A stretch of DNA of 21,873 bases from Acidimicrobiia bacterium (lineage in GTDB: Bacteria > Actinomycetota > Acidimicrobiia > IMCC26256 > BP-133), in contig JAICGL010000006.1 in assembly GCA_025923175.1 (NCBI GenBank), positions 1-21,873 of the forward strand, given 5' to 3'. This document shows, piece after piece, positions 6,669 through 14,585 of the stretch. The notes under the pieces are model-generated. The model was not told where the DNA came from. It made no database searches and was given only the letters and a program-made list of their open reading frames with translations. A program made the translations under genes and the position numbers. How positions within the stretch are numbered: the first letter of the stretch is position 1; every line of letters begins with the position of its first letter.

Positions 6669-8771
6669 TCAGCAGAGGGCTTTGCTGAGCGGCTCCCGCT
6701 GTTTGCAGGTCATCCTGGCCTTCCAGGCGTCCGGCATTGTCTGGACCCAGCCGTTCAAGACGGCCGGGTAGACCTCGAGACCGTTGCCACCTTGGCCGGT
6801 GGTGTGGTCGCCGCGGGGCTGGTCGTCCATCTGGACGCCCGGCCCTGCAGTGGTGAGCAGCGTGCCGGCGAGGGTGGCGTCGGAGGCGTCGCCGTCGTTG
6901 TTCGGATCGCCGTCGACGACGATGACCCGATTGGCGAACTTCACCGTGAAGTAGGCGTAGTAGCCGCCGCCCTTCTTGAGTCCGAAGTTGCCGCCGTGGC
7001 AGCCCGGGCCGCAGGGCAGGTTCTTCACGAGCTTGTGATCGTCCATGTCGATGACGATCAGGTTGCCCGTGCCGGTGCACACCAGGATCATGTACTTGTC
7101 GTCCGGTGAAATCGGGAGCTGGATGGGCACCAGGCAGCTCGGCCCCGTGGATTCGCCGGTGATGGAGTTGTAGTTCTGGCGCAGGTCGATCCGGCTGTTC
7201 TCCGCGATGCCCCCCTTGCCGTCGGGGCAGGCTGGTTCCTCGGTGGAGTAGCAGACAACGTCGGAGGTCCACAGGTTCGACTGGTACGCCCGCTTCGAGT
7301 CACCGGTGAACATCGCGGCCACCGGTCCCTCCCCGGAGTACGGGGTGATGAGCGACGGCCCGGAGAGGTCGAAGAGCCCCACCGACTTGTTGTTGGAGTT
7401 CGGGGTGGCCACGTACTTGCCGTTCCCACTGACCCAGTGGCCGTGGGGCAGGGCCGGCTTCTCGCCCGGCTTCTGGGTCAGGTACGTCTTGAGGACCTTC
7501 GTGCCGTCCGGGCTGACCTCGGAGATCCGCCCGCCCCCGTTGTTGGGAACGATCAGGTTGCCGTTGGTCGATCTCGACACGATGTGCGACGGTGACGGGC
7601 CGATCTCCAGCTCGTTCAGCACCTTGCCGTCATGGGTGTCGAGCGTCGCCATGCCGGTGCCGTACCAGTTGGTGACGAAGAGCTTCGATCCGTCCGTGCT
7701 GCTCCACTGGTTGTGCGGGTTGTTGAGGTCGATGGACGGGGCGAACCACTTGTGCTTCATTTCCCAGGTTTCGGCGTCGAAGACCGTGACCGCCCCCGGC
7801 TTGGTCTTGCTCTTGGACATCTCCCACTGGGTGTCCATGTAGAACTTGCCGACCCCGGGTGTTGCGGGCGGCGCCGGTGGCGTGAGGTCCGTCCCTTCCT
7901 TGTAGCGCTCCTGGTAGAACTGGTCGAGGTTGGGGATGAAGAACGGCGAGCCGTCCTCGTTGTAGGCCATGACCGGCGCCGGGGGGTAGCTCGGGTCGTG
8001 GTGCACTGCCTTGTCGGCCTGGTAGTGCTGCCAGTTGAGGGGCCCGGTCAGGGTGAAGAAGGCCCGGACGATGTGCAGGATCTCATGGGCCGCACTGCCG
8101 TAGACCTTCCCGTCGAACCAGCGCAGCTTCTTGCCGAGGTCAGCGCCGGGGGTGGCCGGGTCGTCGATGACGGCGGCGGCCAGCATGTACGGGTGGATGG
8201 TGCAGTTCCAGACGTAGAGGCCCGGGTCGACGAGGTCGAGCGTGAACTCGTCCTGCACCGGCCCCGGCGTGTCGAACGGCATGTTCGCCGCGCCTTCGGG
8301 CCACACGATGCTGGTGAACGTGTGTGCGGTCTCGACGTCGGGAGGTTTCATGATCACCTTGATCGTGGTCGGGCCCACGCCGACGGCCAACGACCGTGTG
8401 TAGAGCAGCTTTTCGACGTTCTTCAGTTCGGTGTCGAACCAGTAGGAGGCGTCGTCCTTCGTCTTGAAGGTGATGGGTGACTGCATCGCCGGCAGCGGCG
8501 TCTCGGCGGTCGGCTTCCACGTGGCCGGATCGAAGTCGGGGATGGCGATCTTGTTGAGCGACTGCCCGCCGTCCGAATTCGGCTGGGCTGCCTTCTCCCT
8601 CACCACGGCCCCGGCACGCGGAGCGGTGCCGGCGCTGGCCGCCAGGGCGCCGACGAGGCTGACGACGCCGGCGATCGAGATGAATCCAAGTTTCCGAGCT
8701 GTTCGGGTCAGTGCTGTGCTTGAGGAACGACCGGCCAAGCGCGTCTGTTCCCCCTGGAATGTTGATGTCAT
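6669..8771 (-). CDS. Exported cupredoxin / beta-propeller-like fusion protein
   Basis: The 700-residue protein has a basic N-terminus and a hydrophobic export segment (about 29-48). A type-1 copper cupredoxin domain follows (about 100-205), with likely ligands His150 (AHTFTSIVW), Cys190, His193 and Met196 (WNCTIHPYM). A His-rich helical linker (about 215-260, containing HEILH and HH) leads to a region of about 400 residues with repeated YVTN/NosZ-like propeller strands: AVTVFDAETWEMKHKWF, MATLDTHDGKVLNELEI, ISEVSPDGTKVLKTYL, LFDLSG, LIVIDMDDHKLVKNL and VIVVDGDPNNDG. Histidines recur roughly once per blade: His353 (NPHNQW), 396 (PSHIV), 443/445 (LPHGHW), 592 (CHGGNFG) and 656 (GDHTTG). Eight cysteines lie in the last 200 residues, including the final one. 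The ATG has GGAGAGGGAG just before it. I do not recognise a characterised homologue; an extracytoplasmic copper oxidoreductase is the likeliest role. Confidence 0.85.
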   Translation of the reverse strand: MTSTFQGEQTRLAGRSSSTALTRTARKLGFISIAGVVSLVGALAASAGTAPRAGAVVREKAAQPNSDGGQSLNKIAIPDFDPATWKPTAETPLPAMQSPITFKTKDDASYWFDTELKNVEKLLYTRSLAVGVGPTTIKVIMKPPDVETAHTFTSIVWPEGAANMPFDTPGPVQDEFTLDLVDPGLYVWNCTIHPYMLAAAVIDDPATPGADLGKKLRWFDGKVYGSAAHEILHIVRAFFTLTGPLNWQHYQADKAVHHDPSYPPAPVMAYNEDGSPFFIPNLDQFYQERYKEGTDLTPPAPPATPGVGKFYMDTQWEMSKSKTKPGAVTVFDAETWEMKHKWFAPSIDLNNPHNQWSSTDGSKLFVTNWYGTGMATLDTHDGKVLNELEIGPSPSHIVSRSTNGNLIVPNNGGGRISEVSPDGTKVLKTYLTQKPGEKPALPHGHWVSGNGKYVATPNSNNKSVGLFDLSGPSLITPYSGEGPVAAMFTGDSKRAYQSNLWTSDVVCYSTEEPACPDGKGGIAENSRIDLRQNYNSITGESTGPSCLVPIQLPISPDDKYMILVCTGTGNLIVIDMDDHKLVKNLPCGPGCHGGNFGLKKGGGYYAYFTVKFANRVIVVDGDPNNDGDASDATLAGTLLTTAGPGVQMDDQPRGDHTTGQGGNGLEVYPAVLNGWVQTMPDAWKARMTCKQREPLSKALC

Positions 8772-8785
8772 CGCACTCCCTCTCC

Positions 8786-8875
8786 GGAGTCGGTGGCCGA
8801 CTCCTCCCTCCCCTCAGATCAGTGCCTTGCTTCGGTGCCCCCGGAGGGGCTCGAGCGAGCAGCACCCCTGAGGGG
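8786..8875 (-). promoter_or_regulatory. Structured 5' leader of the cupredoxin-propeller gene
   Basis: Between the likely promoter and the ATG lies a leader of about 200 bases with three compact GC hairpins: 8786-8804 (8-bp perfect stem GGAGTCGG/CCGACTCC, 3-base loop, directly before the ribosome site), 8837-8850 (GCCCC/GGGGC) and 8865-8875 (CCCC/GGGG). It may control translation; I match it to no known riboswitch. Confidence 0.4.
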
Positions 8876-8972
8876 CGGGCGCCCACCTTCCCCGGGACCG
8901 TGCCCGGCGCGCCCTGCATGCTCCCCCCAAAAATCGTGCTTGATTATCGTGGTCATCTGGCCTAGAAATCGG

Positions 8973-9001
8973 ATACTAAGGGCGATTGCCCGATAAAACA
9001 A
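8973..9001 (-). promoter_or_regulatory. Probable promoter of the cupredoxin-propeller gene
   Basis: The minus strand has TTGTTT (8996-9001), 17 bases, then TAGTAT (8973-8978). The spacer contains the inverted repeat GGGC-gatt-GCCC (8980-8991, plus-strand reading), well placed to act as an operator. The stretch 8930-9100 is the most AT-rich intergenic part of the window. Together with the plus-strand promoter next to it, it accounts for the 380-base gap 8772-9151, which holds no credible gene. Confidence 0.5.
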
Positions 9002-9006
9002 GAGGC

Positions 9007-9035
9007 TTACCTTGATGATCCGACCGGAATATGGT
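9007..9035 (+). promoter_or_regulatory. Possible promoter of the cytochrome oxidase operon
   Basis: TTACCT (9007-9012), 17 bases, TATGGT (9030-9035) on the plus strand. The -35 is weak. A small inverted repeat CGGCT-aat-AGCCG lies downstream at 9068-9080. The AT-rich character of the stretch supports a divergent promoter region, but the exact site is uncertain. Confidence 0.3.
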
Positions 9036-9151
9036 CTGTAATAAGGCGTCTGGGTTGGACACTCGAGCGGCTAATAGCCGATGAATTAACTCAGCAGCAC
9101 TCGTGAACGGGCGTATTGCAATCGCGACCGCCCAAGAAAAAGGGGGGGACT

Positions 9152-9589
9152 GTGAACGTAATTATGGTGCCGCGCTGGCGCGGAGCAGCGTTGGTCACGA
9201 CGTTGGTTCTCGCTTTGTCTGCCTGCGGAGGGGACGATGGGAGCAGCTCACGCGAGGCGGGCGACAAGCCGGCGGTCGCGGCGAGCAACACACCGGCGGC
9301 GCCCGTCGCCAGCGGCTCCGGAGTGGAGGTGGTGGCCCAGGACATCGCCTTCGCGCCCACCGAGCTCACCGTCGGAGCGGCTCCGACGAAGATCACCCTG
9401 AGGAACGAGGGAGCGATCCCCCATACGTTTGTCATCGAGGGCGCGCCGAACTTCGAAGGGCTCAAGGTCGACGCCAACGGAGAATCGGACTCCGCCATTC
9501 TCGACATAGCTCCGGGCACCTACACCGCGTACTGCGACCAGCCCGGCCACCGAGCTGCCGGCATGGAAACAAAGCTGACCGTGAGCTAG
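9152..9589 (+). CDS. Cupredoxin lipoprotein
   Basis: The 145-residue product has a lipoprotein signal peptide with lipobox LSAC (Cys25), so it is membrane-anchored on the outer face. A Ser/Ala/Pro-rich tether (about 26-57) leads to a single type-1 copper domain with His91 (IPHTFVIEG), Cys128, His133 and Met138 (YCDQPGHRAAGM). The domain is very similar to the second cupredoxin of the gene at 13565 (shared VVAQDIAF.PTE.TV, GAIPH, PGTY.YCD.PGHRAAGME.KLTV). A GTG start is preferred because a run AGGGGGGG sits just before it; an ATG 12 bases downstream is possible. It is the first gene of the oxidase operon, 18 bases before subunit II, and is a good candidate electron donor to the oxidase. Confidence 0.92.
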   Translation: MNVIMVPRWRGAALVTTLVLALSACGGDDGSSSREAGDKPAVAASNTPAAPVASGSGVEVVAQDIAFAPTELTVGAAPTKITLRNEGAIPHTFVIEGAPNFEGLKVDANGESDSAILDIAPGTYTAYCDQPGHRAAGMETKLTVS

Positions 9590-9607
9590 CCGCCCGGCGG
9601 GGGAAAC

Positions 9608-10675
9608 ATGTTACGACGACTCTCCCGGTGGCTCGGGCTCACCCTGTTCGTCCTGCTGGCGGGGTGCGCCGACCACGCACCGCAGGACTACCTCCGTCCC
9701 GAAGGTCCGATCGCACGAGAAGCGGATCACCTTTTCAAGGCGCTGCTCTACGGCGCAGTCATCCCTCTGGCCGTGCTCGTCGAGGGCTGGTTGGTCGTGT
9801 CCGTAATACGGCACCGCCACCGCAAGGGCTACGCGCCCCGCCTGCGGACCCCGAGGCCGGCGAAGCTGTGGCTGATCATCGTCCCGACGATGGCGCTGAT
9901 GGTCGTCGACCTGTTCCCCCTTGCCAAGGAGGCGCCCATCAACTTCGCCCTGGCCCGGGAGCCGGAGGACGCCCTGCAGGTCGACGTCTACGGCCACCTG
10001 TGGTGGTGGGAGTTCGTCTACCCCGAAGCCGACGTCTCCACGGCCAATGAACTGCACATCCCCACCGGCCGGCCCGTACGGCTGACGCTGCGCAGCATCG
10101 AGCCGGGCCTGCCGGCCCCCGAGGGCGCCGAGTTCGCCCAGGGTGTCATGCACAGCTTCTGGGTGCCCAAGCTGGCCGGCAAGACCGATGTGGTTCCGGG
10201 CCGGGCCAACAAGATGACGATCGAAGCCGACAAGCCGGGGACCTACCTCGGTCAGTGCGCCGAGTACTGCAATCTCTCGCACGCCAACATGCGGCTGGCG
10301 GCGGTGGCCCACGAACCCGCCGACTTCGAGGCCTGGCTCAACGCGCAACGCCAACCGGTGGCCAAGCCTGACACCGGGCCAGCTGCCGAGGGCTACAAGA
10401 TCTTCACCGGCAAGGGCGGTTGCCTCGCCTGCCACACCGTCGTAGGCATCGAGGGAGCGGAAGCCCGGGTCGGGCCCAACCTGACCCACCTGAAGTCCCG
10501 GGCCCGGTTCGGCGGCTACGTGTTCGACAACACCGCCGAGAACCTCCGCAGCTGGGTCGACGACCCGTCGGCGATGAAGCCCATGCGGCCCGAGGACGGC
10601 ACGGGCATGCCGGACCAGGGTCTGTCCGAGGAAGAGCTCGACCAGATCGTCGCCTTCCTGGAGACCCTCAAGTGA
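9608..10675 (+). CDS. ctaC: Cytochrome c oxidase subunit II with fused cytochrome c (caa3 type)
   Basis: Subunit II accepts electrons at the CuA site and hands them to subunit I. The 355-residue product has a lipobox LLAGC (Cys20), two membrane helices (about 43-68 and 86-104), and the aromatic patch YGHLWWWEF (128-136). The CuA ligands are His182 (MHSFWVP), Cys217, Glu219, Cys221, His225 and Met228 (GQCAEYCNLSHANM). A C-terminal cytochrome c domain follows, with the heme site CLACH (272-276) and candidate distal Met at 323, 326 or 334. The cytochrome fusion marks the caa3 class, which takes electrons from a small carrier. It is the second gene of the operon, 16 bases before subunit I; a GGCGGGGG stretch precedes the ATG. 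Confidence 0.97.
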   Translation: MLRRLSRWLGLTLFVLLAGCADHAPQDYLRPEGPIAREADHLFKALLYGAVIPLAVLVEGWLVVSVIRHRHRKGYAPRLRTPRPAKLWLIIVPTMALMVVDLFPLAKEAPINFALAREPEDALQVDVYGHLWWWEFVYPEADVSTANELHIPTGRPVRLTLRSIEPGLPAPEGAEFAQGVMHSFWVPKLAGKTDVVPGRANKMTIEADKPGTYLGQCAEYCNLSHANMRLAAVAHEPADFEAWLNAQRQPVAKPDTGPAAEGYKIFTGKGGCLACHTVVGIEGAEARVGPNLTHLKSRARFGGYVFDNTAENLRSWVDDPSAMKPMRPEDGTGMPDQGLSEEELDQIVAFLETLK

Positions 10676-10691
10676 CAACAGGAGGAATCAC

Positions 10692-12563
10692 ATGGCCCTG
10701 GCGGTGAAGGCTCCCGCCCGCCTGTTCGCCCGGCCCCAGGCCGAGCGGGGGTTCTGGAGCTGGATCTCCACCGTGGACCACAAGCGGATCGGCATCCTCT
10801 ACGGGGTCACGGCCTTCGCGTTCTTCATCGTCGGGGGGATCGAAGCCCTGCTGATCCGCAGCCAGCTCGCCACGCCCAACGGCCGCGTCCTCGGCGCCAA
10901 CGAGTACAACCAACTCTTCACCATGCACGGCACGACCATGGTGTTCCTGGTGGTCATGCCGATGGCGGCGGCCTTCGGCAACTATCTCGTGCCGCTCATG
11001 ATCGGCGCCCGGGACGTGGCCTTCCCCCGACTCAACGCCTTCGGCTACTGGGCCTTCCTCCTCGGAGGTCTGTTCCTCTACGCCAGCTTCCTCCTCGGAG
11101 GCGCCCCCAACGGGGGATGGTTCGGCTACGCCCCCCAAACGCTCAGCCCCTTCAACAACACCAACGGCATCGACTACTGGCTGATCGGGCTCGTCATCAC
11201 CGGAGTGGCCTCACTGACCGCATCGGTCAACTTCATCGCCACCACCCTGAACCTCCGAGCCCCCGGCATGACCCTGCTCCGCATGCCCGTCTTCGTATGG
11301 TTCAACCTGCTCGTGAGCTTCCTGCTGCTCTTTGCCATGCCGGTGATCACGGTCGCCTTCTTCGAGTTGTACTTCGACCGCAACTTCGGGGCGAACTTCT
11401 TCAGGGCCGACTTCGGCGGCGAGCCCGTCCTGTGGCAGCACCTGTTCTGGCTCTTCGGGCATCCCGAGGTCTACATCCTCATCCTGCCGGCCATGGCCAT
11501 CGTGTCCGAGATCCTGCCGGTGTTCACCCGAAAGCCCCTCTACAGCTATCCGGTGGCGGTGTTCTCCGGAATCGTCATCGCCTTCATGGGATGGGGTGTG
11601 TGGGCCCACCACATGTTCACCGTCGGGCTGGGGCCGGTGGCCAACACAGCATTCGCCGTCTCCACCATCCTCATCTCGGTCCCGACCGGCATCATGATCT
11701 TCAACTGGCTGGCCACCACCTGGCGGGGCGATCTCCGCCTCAAGACCCCGATGCTGTTCGCGCTCGGGTTCATCGCCATGTTCACCCTCGGAGGCCTCTC
11801 GGGGGCAACCCATACGATCGTGCCCCACAACTACCAGCAGAGCGACACCTACTACATCGTCGCCCACTTCCACTACGTGCTCTTCGGTGGCTCCGTCCTG
11901 GGCCTCTTCGCCGGCGTCTACTACTGGTTCCCCAAGGTCACCGGCCGACTCCTCGACGAGCGGTTGGGAAAGGCGCATTTCTGGCTCATCTTCGTCGGCT
12001 TCAACCTCACCTTCGGGCCGATGCACATCCTCGGCCTCCAAGGCCAGCCTCGACGGACCTACACCTATCCCGAAGGGATGGGGTGGGACCTGTGGAACGC
12101 CGTCGCCAGCGCCGGGGCGGTGACCATCGCGCTCGCCGTCCTCCTCTTCATGATCAACGTCGTCCGCACGTTCCGGTCACCGTCGACCGCGCCAGACGAC
12201 CCGTGGGACGCCCGCACCCTGGAATGGGCCACCACCTCGCCCCCGCCGGAATACAATTTCGCCCGGATTCCCGTCGCCCACTCCCTCGACTCGTTCTGGC
12301 ACGACAAGTACGCCGAAGATGACGAGGGGTTCCTGATTCGGATCCCGTCCGGCGGCGCCGGCGACAACCACGACGGACACGGCGACGACCACGATGGTCA
12401 CGGCATCCACATGCCATCGCCGTCCTACATGCCCGCCCTGACCGCGCTCGGCCTGCCGATCATCGGCTTCGGAGCGATCTACGGGTGGGGCTGGGTGGTG
12501 GCGGGCGTGGTGGTCCTTCTGCTCGGTGCCTGCGGCTGGGCCAGCGAGCCCGTCTCGGAGTAA
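10692..12563 (+). CDS. ctaD: Cytochrome c oxidase subunit I, with His-rich loop and extra C-terminal helices
   Basis: This is the catalytic core that reduces O2 at heme a3-CuB and pumps protons. The 623-residue protein has the heme a ligand His79 (FTMHG), the CuB His257 and cross-linked Tyr261 in GHPEVY (with Glu259, the A1-type D-channel glutamate), the CuB pair His306-His307 (WAHHMF), and the heme pair His392/His394 (AHFHYVLFGG). After the usual 12 helices (to about 490) comes a linker, a short acidic/His run with His560, 563, 567, 570 and 573, and two more hydrophobic segments (about 580-615). The extra part resembles the subunit I-IV type extensions seen in some oxidases, and the His run could bind copper. 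It ends 11 bases before subunit III, with a strong AAGGAGG overlapping its stop. Confidence 0.97.
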   Translation: MALAVKAPARLFARPQAERGFWSWISTVDHKRIGILYGVTAFAFFIVGGIEALLIRSQLATPNGRVLGANEYNQLFTMHGTTMVFLVVMPMAAAFGNYLVPLMIGARDVAFPRLNAFGYWAFLLGGLFLYASFLLGGAPNGGWFGYAPQTLSPFNNTNGIDYWLIGLVITGVASLTASVNFIATTLNLRAPGMTLLRMPVFVWFNLLVSFLLLFAMPVITVAFFELYFDRNFGANFFRADFGGEPVLWQHLFWLFGHPEVYILILPAMAIVSEILPVFTRKPLYSYPVAVFSGIVIAFMGWGVWAHHMFTVGLGPVANTAFAVSTILISVPTGIMIFNWLATTWRGDLRLKTPMLFALGFIAMFTLGGLSGATHTIVPHNYQQSDTYYIVAHFHYVLFGGSVLGLFAGVYYWFPKVTGRLLDERLGKAHFWLIFVGFNLTFGPMHILGLQGQPRRTYTYPEGMGWDLWNAVASAGAVTIALAVLLFMINVVRTFRSPSTAPDDPWDARTLEWATTSPPPEYNFARIPVAHSLDSFWHDKYAEDDEGFLIRIPSGGAGDNHDGHGDDHDGHGIHMPSPSYMPALTALGLPIIGFGAIYGWGWVVAGVVVLLLGACGWASEPVSE

Positions 12564-12568
12564 GGAGG
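12562..12568 (+). promoter_or_regulatory. Ribosome binding site of subunit III
   Basis: AAGGAGG overlaps the TAA stop of subunit I and lies 6 bases before GTG at 12575. It sets that start rather than upstream in-frame codons at 12485 inside subunit I, and suggests tight translational linkage. Confidence 0.7.
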
Positions 12569-12574
12569 ATCAGC

Positions 12575-13192
12575 GTGCAGCATGCCCTCATCGCCCCGTC
12601 CGGGATCGGCACGCCGGGGAGTCCCGAATACGCCGTCACCGGAATCGACTCCCGCAAGCTGGGGATGTGGGCGTTCCTCGCCTCGGAGTGCCTCTTCTTC
12701 GGGGCGCTCATCTCCAGCTACCTGCTGTACCGGACCCGGGGCCCGGATGGCACCCGGCCCGGCGACGTCTACGACATTCCCTACACTTCGGTCAGCTCCT
12801 TCGTTCTGCTCATGAGTTCGCTCACGATGGTGCTGGCGCTGTCGGCCATTCAGCGAGGAGACCATTTCCGCCTCCGCGTCTGGCTGGTGGCCACGGCGCT
12901 CCTCGGCGCCATGTTCGTCGGCGGCCAGGTCTACGAGTTCACCGTGTTCAGCCACGAAGGGCTCAACCTGTCGTCCTCGGTGGCGGCCAGCAGCTTCTTC
13001 GTCCTCACCGGCTTCCACGGGGTTCACGTCACCGTCGGCATCCTGTGGCTGCTGACCCTGGTGGGCATGTCGCTGCGCGGCCAGATTCCCGCCGAGCGCA
13101 GTCTCGACATCGAAATCGCTGGCCTCTACTGGCACTTCGTCGATGTCGTGTGGATCGTGATCTTCACGATCGTCTACCTGGTTCCCAACTAA
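12575..13192 (+). CDS. ctaE: Cytochrome c oxidase subunit III
   Basis: The 205-residue membrane protein stabilises the oxidase core and proton uptake. It has five hydrophobic segments. Family phrases are KLGMWAFLASECLFFGALIS (about 27-46), SSFVLLMSSLTMVLAL, GFHGVHVTVGILWLL and YWHFVDVVWIVIFTIVYL near the end. The length suits the five-helix form without the first two helices found in the longest homologues. A GTG start is fixed by the ribosome site at 12562-12568. It lies 15 bases before the subunit IV gene. Confidence 0.96.
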   Translation: MQHALIAPSGIGTPGSPEYAVTGIDSRKLGMWAFLASECLFFGALISSYLLYRTRGPDGTRPGDVYDIPYTSVSSFVLLMSSLTMVLALSAIQRGDHFRLRVWLVATALLGAMFVGGQVYEFTVFSHEGLNLSSSVAASSFFVLTGFHGVHVTVGILWLLTLVGMSLRGQIPAERSLDIEIAGLYWHFVDVVWIVIFTIVYLVPN

Positions 13193-13207
13193 GGAAGGGA
13201 AGAGCGC

Positions 13208-13552
13208 GTGGATCAATCCGTGATCGACGTCCGCCCGGGGGCCTCACCACCCGGCACGAATCACGACGGCGCCGGCGGTCACCCCGGGCAGGCCCAGTAC
13301 ATCCGCGTGGCGATCATCCTCGCGGCGGTGACCGCCGCCGAAGTCGGCCTGTACTACACGGATCTCGCCGGGCTGAAGCTCGTCTCCCTCCTGGCCGGGA
13401 TGGCTGCCGTCAAGTTCGGAATGGTGGCGGCCTACTTCATGCACCTCCGCTTCGATTCGCGCCTGCTCCGCCAGCTGTTCGTCACCGGCATAATCCTGGC
13501 CTGCGGCGTGTACTCCGTGGCCCTCATCACCCTCGACGTCCTGGTTGGCTGA
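13208..13552 (+). CDS. Cytochrome c oxidase subunit IV (prokaryotic type)
   Basis: The 114-residue protein has a polar, Gly/Pro-rich head (1-33) and three membrane segments (about 35-53, 57-78 and 87-110). The order of QYIRVAIILAAVTAAEVGLYY, KFGMVAAYFMHLRFDSRLL and a final hydrophobic helix is the pattern of the small bacterial COX4/CtaF-like subunit. It helps assembly or stability of the oxidase rather than catalysis. GGAAGGGAAG precedes the GTG start. Gene order II-I-III-IV supports the call. Confidence 0.88.
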   Translation: MDQSVIDVRPGASPPGTNHDGAGGHPGQAQYIRVAIILAAVTAAEVGLYYTDLAGLKLVSLLAGMAAVKFGMVAAYFMHLRFDSRLLRQLFVTGIILACGVYSVALITLDVLVG

Positions 13553-13564
13553 GGGGAGTTGCTG

Positions 13565-14491
13565 ATGAGCGAGTTCAAGAACCGGCTGCTGGTCCCCGTC
13601 GGCGTCACGCTCGGGGCCGCCGCCGTCATCGTCGCCATTGTGTTGAGCCTGTCCCGGGTGCTCCTCGCGCTCGAGCAGGAAGCGAGCGCCACGGCCGCCA
13701 CCGTCGTAGCTATGGTCGGAGCCTCGGCCGTGTTGACCGGTGCGATCTGGTCCGTCGCCCGTCGACGGGCCGGCTCCCGGCCCGTCGTGGGGGTGCTGTT
13801 CGGGTCGGCAGTCCTGCTGGTGGCGGCCGGCTCGGTCAGCCACGCCGTGCTCGGCGGCAGCGAGGACGACCGCGGCGAACTGGCGCATGGGGAAAGCGCC
13901 GCCGCTGACAGCCCTGCGGCGGTCACCATCACCGCCTTCGACCTCGGGTTCAAGGAGGCCGAGGTCACGGCGGGCACGGGCGACGTCGAGATCCACTACG
14001 TCAACGAGGGTGAACTCGACCATACGTTGGTTTTCGAAGGCGTCCCGGGGAGCTTCAAGCTCGAAACTCCGGGCGGCGCGACGGCCTCCGGCACGGTCAA
14101 GCTCGTACCCGGAACCTACGCCTACTTCTGTGACCTCCCCGGGCATCGGGTGGCGGGAATGGAAGGATCCCTGGCCGTCGTCGCCGGGGAGGATGGCGTG
14201 CCTGGGGCCGGCGGCGGGACGCCCTCAACCGAGGTGGTAGCCCAGGACATCGCCTTCGAGCCGACGGAGATCACCGTACCGGCCGGACCCCTTGAGGTGA
14301 CCCTGACCAACAAGGGCGCCATCCCCCACTCCCTCGTCGTCGAGGGAGTCCCCGACTTCAAAAAGCTCGAGGTCGGGGAAGGGGCGACGGCCACCGGCAC
14401 GCTGGCGGTCCGCCCTGGGACCTACGCCTACTACTGCGATGAGCCCGGACATCGCGCCGCCGGGATGGAAGGCAAGCTCACCGTCACCTGA
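13565..14491 (+). CDS. Membrane protein with two tandem cupredoxin domains
   Basis: The 308-residue product has three hydrophobic helices (about 10-32, 43-63 and 75-95), then two type-1 copper domains. Domain 1 (about 118-206) has His153 (ELDHTLVFEG), Cys189, His194 and Met199 (YFCDLPGHRVAGM). Domain 2 (about 222-308) has His255 (AIPHSLVVEG), Cys291, His296 and Met301 (YYCDEPGHRAAGM). Domain 2 is closer to the lipoprotein cupredoxin at 9152 than to domain 1, which suggests duplication within this operon. Both copper sites look complete, so the protein could act as a two-centre electron relay anchored beside the oxidase. ATG chosen over the TTG six bases upstream because GAGGGGAG is well spaced from it. 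Last gene of the plus-strand operon. Confidence 0.9.
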   Translation: MSEFKNRLLVPVGVTLGAAAVIVAIVLSLSRVLLALEQEASATAATVVAMVGASAVLTGAIWSVARRRAGSRPVVGVLFGSAVLLVAAGSVSHAVLGGSEDDRGELAHGESAAADSPAAVTITAFDLGFKEAEVTAGTGDVEIHYVNEGELDHTLVFEGVPGSFKLETPGGATASGTVKLVPGTYAYFCDLPGHRVAGMEGSLAVVAGEDGVPGAGGGTPSTEVVAQDIAFEPTEITVPAGPLEVTLTNKGAIPHSLVVEGVPDFKKLEVGEGATATGTLAVRPGTYAYYCDEPGHRAAGMEGKLTVT

Positions 14492-14585
14492 CGCCGGCTC
14501 CTGACCCGAAAGACGAAGAGAAGAAGGCGAGACCCGACGTGGATGTCATGCCGTGAGGAAATGGGAGCTGGCCGACAGCGCCGGA

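Noticed and set aside
8092..8106. Zinc metallopeptidase call from HEILH in the cupredoxin-propeller protein
   Set aside because: The surrounding region shows no peptidase fold or third ligand; kept only as a low-interest observation.
8819..9001. Short minus-strand frame in the divergent control region
   Set aside because: It spans the promoter, has no ribosome site and reads as low-complexity Gly/Arg/Pro at its end.
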